Source of the DNA: Epiperipatus broadwayi
Lineage: Eukaryota; Onychophora; Udeonychophora; Euonychophora; Peripatidae
Reading direction: 5' to 3'
Length of the DNA: 64,000 bases
Assembly: GCA_028023455.1 (NCBI GenBank)
Contig: JAQFVV010012423.1
Coordinates: 5,808,269 to 5,872,268, forward strand
Position 1 is the stretch's first letter; the number at the start of each line of letters is the position of its first letter. Below the pieces are notes generated by a model, which saw only the letters and a list, made by a program, of their open reading frames with translations, did no database searches and was not told where the DNA came from. Positions 61,821-64,000 of this stretch are shown here, in pieces. A program made the position numbers and the translations under genes.

Positions 61821-62966
61821 GGAAATGTGTATGCCTACATATTTGAAAGTTGATACCAATCTAGTCAGCTATCTACATTTCCATTTTTATTTTTTAACTC
61901 TTTAAACACTTTTTGATATCATGAAAGATACTGGAATGATTAATCAATTGTTGGAATATTTCTTTGGTAAAATAGTGATTTATCATAAGAATAGTATCTA
62001 CAACTTAATTTATAAATTCAATGTGTTATTTAAAACCTGCTACTATTGTTTTTCATTGATAGTTTTCTTATGAACTTTTAGTATAATTTTTTTTTCAATT
62101 TCTAAAAAAAAGTCAATTGTAAGTTTTCAAGGTTTCTTTGTATTTCTTGTCATCATATATCTAATAATGGCTTAAAAATTGATTACTTTAGAAGATTTGT
62201 TTTGGAACTTTTATTATTCTATCTTTTAAAATTTGTGTAAATTTCTTTTTTCTTGTTGGATTTTTAAAAAACAAGAGGAGAGGGAGACGATGGGAGGAAT
62301 GAATGGTGTTTGTAGCATTACCTAATCCAAACAACTTGTTTTGATTTGTAATTGACAGAGTTCTTTCAGACATATTTTATCTTATTTGTGGACTTTGATC
62401 CAATACAAATCCAATCAATCATTCCAAATAAAAGTAACCTGGCTGTTTATAAAACAGCCAAGAACTAAGCTTAATATTAAAACTTTTTTTATTGATTTTG
62501 AATCTTTCTTTAATTAGAAACTAAAAAAAATAATATAATCATTTAAATGAAAACCCAAGACTATTGTTTCCAGAAACATTTTAAATCAACACCAAATTTT
62601 ATTTTTAAACTAATTTTTAAAAAGTTAAATATTTATTGCAAAGCAGCAATGGGGTGGGAAATATTGTTGCTTTTTTTCATCTTTGACCTTTTTAATTCAA
62701 ATTGAATTTATAACAAATAAAAGTTGCTCCCCTCAAAAAAAAAATTGTCCATGAAAATTCTAAAAGATTTTAGATTACACAGTCAATTTATAAATTTAGT
62801 CATAGTAGTATTTATAAATTTAGTCATAGTAGTATTTATTAATATAAATCTAAGTCCAGACTATAGTGCTCTCCTTTTTCCTTATTCCTCAATTGGAAAA
62901 AAATTTTTCTGAAGTCGAAAGAAGAAGAATCCAAATTTCCAAACTATTTTTTTTCAACTACAAATA
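61821..62966. other. Unassigned AT-rich DNA
   Basis: No gene recognised. A 25-base unit with AATTTAGTCATAGTAGTATT is duplicated at about 62791-62840. Confidence 0.6.
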
Positions 62967-63045
62967 AGAAAATGTATTTGTAAAATAATATAGGCACTAT
63001 GATCAGGTGCAATAATGCCTATATTATTTTACAAATATATTTTCT
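62967..63045. mobile_element. Small palindromic MITE
   Basis: Thirty-base arms (62967-62996 and 63016-63045) are almost perfect reverse complements (TATTTGTAAAATAATATAGG on the left) around a 19-base loop. Confidence 0.8.
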
Positions 63046-64000
63046 CAACAAAGTTTTCGAGTTAGGTTTGAAATAAGAAAATGGTTATTTGAAATTAATC
63101 TACATGTTGTCAATCTCATATTTTTGTCACACACACCCCCCATTCTTATCTCTCTCCCTTCTTGACACCATTCTTCTTTAAATCCAATAAGAAACTGAAA
63201 AGAGGGTAAAAAATCCTCAATAAACAAAAGACCTGTCAGTGAATATTTATACAAGATGTTTTAGATTAAACAGTGATTTTATTAATTTAGTTGTAGTATT
63301 ATTATCACAAGAATAAATTGGTATTTTGCAAAAAAATCTACAATTTTTGATTAGTCATCCCAGTGTTTGAAACAGTGCTTAAATACTCAATTAAAAGGAA
63401 AATTCAAATGTAGGTAGTCAATTCTCAAAGTTAATGTTTTTAATAAAATGTTTTATCAGGACTTACTTTTGATTCTGATTCTGGAAAATTTAGAAGTCTC
63501 ATATTTTATAGTAATGTACAGAGAGATGTTGAAAATAATAAGAAAGGGTTGAAAGTGAAATACATTGAAATTGAAAGCCTAGTTGTTTTTATGTGTCTGT
63601 GTCTCATATAAACTTCTTAATAATTGATTAGCTAGAGGATTTTTGATATTAATACAGATTTATGCCATAATTATGCCATATTATATTTTATAAGTATATT
63701 ACAATGTCTTAAAATGCATCTATAAAAAGAAAAAATCAATCTAAATAATTTATTATAAAATAAAAGTCTTATTAGTATCTCCTCATAGAGGAATAAGCAG
63801 TATTCATTAAAGTTATCAATTGTTGAGTGTTTGAGAAGTTTGCCATCTTGGGTTTATTCTCTAGTGAATAATAGCTAGATACTCATTTAGTAATTGGTAT
63901 GGATTGATGATTTAAAAGAAAAGTGTTAAACATGTTGAAAATTTTTTTACTCAGTCTGCATTTGAACCCAAATCATAAGCATGGCAAATGGATGTCCACC
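63046..64000. other. Unassigned AT-rich non-coding DNA
   Basis: No gene or element recognised to the end of the window. Confidence 0.6.

Noticed and set aside
60478-61846. Four related 67-101-codon ORFs that look like a small gene family
   Set aside because: They are the same frame of the 322-bp repeat unit in four copies, start at GTG rather than ATG, and read through a unit containing palindromes; nothing supports translation.

Overview
The window looks like an AT-rich animal (invertebrate) genome. There are no bacterial-type operons. A/T runs, (TA)n and (TTA)n/(AAT)n microsatellites and short palindromic elements are everywhere, and every protein-like segment I can name belongs to a transposable element typical of metazoans (hAT, mariner, pogo/Tigger, RTE and other LINEs, Ty3/gypsy). 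I cannot fix the species. I recognise no intact host gene; the only hints of host transcription are a pair of good splice-site-bounded exons near 30.7-30.95 kb (minus strand) and one unrecognised 104-codon ORF at 53.4-53.7 kb.

Layout. 1-9 kb: non-coding DNA with palindromic elements and an old LINE 3' fragment (6.4-7.0 kb). 9.0-10.5 kb: a mariner remnant whose 5' half is tandemly duplicated. 11.0-14.35 kb: a MITE, then two pogo/Tigger-like elements in opposite orientation, each carrying nested smaller elements. 14.5-17.95 kb: a decayed hAT (ZBED5/SCAND3-like) element with recognisable ends and a perfect 8-bp target duplication, itself invaded by a SINE-like repeat. 18.5-22.9 kb: mostly unassigned. 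22.9-25.9 kb: a near-full-length RTE-type LINE on the minus strand, followed by a repeat whose copy at 8.1 kb keeps the same reading frame.

26-32.5 kb: unassigned DNA, one SINE-like copy and the candidate exons. 32.7-38.1 kb: a Ty3/gypsy-like LTR element with two diverged LTRs, a polypurine tract, a coiled-coil gag-like ORF and the integrase tail, but no protease, RT or RNase H. 40.9-41.3 kb: a ~380-bp (TTA)n array. 42.2-46.1 kb: a dense stack of a palindromic/tandem repeat, a ZMYM1-like hAT element with ends and target duplication, a ~570-bp foldback element flanked by 16-bp direct repeats, a SINE-like copy and a LINE 3' end. 47.4-48.0 kb: a further foldback and a 77-bp duplication. 48-58 kb: mostly unassigned, with (TA)n and (AAT/AAC)n arrays. 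59.2-60.5 kb: a decayed RTE copy split by a foldback. 60.48-61.82 kb: a 322-bp tandem array with an inverted head, flanked by a 14-bp direct repeat; this is the most unusual structure in the window. The rest is unassigned.

There is no shared pathway here. The biology is repeated insertion, nesting and decay of mobile elements. Coding calls are therefore pseudogenes identified by family motifs read in the translations, and element boundaries come from terminal repeats and target duplications read by eye.
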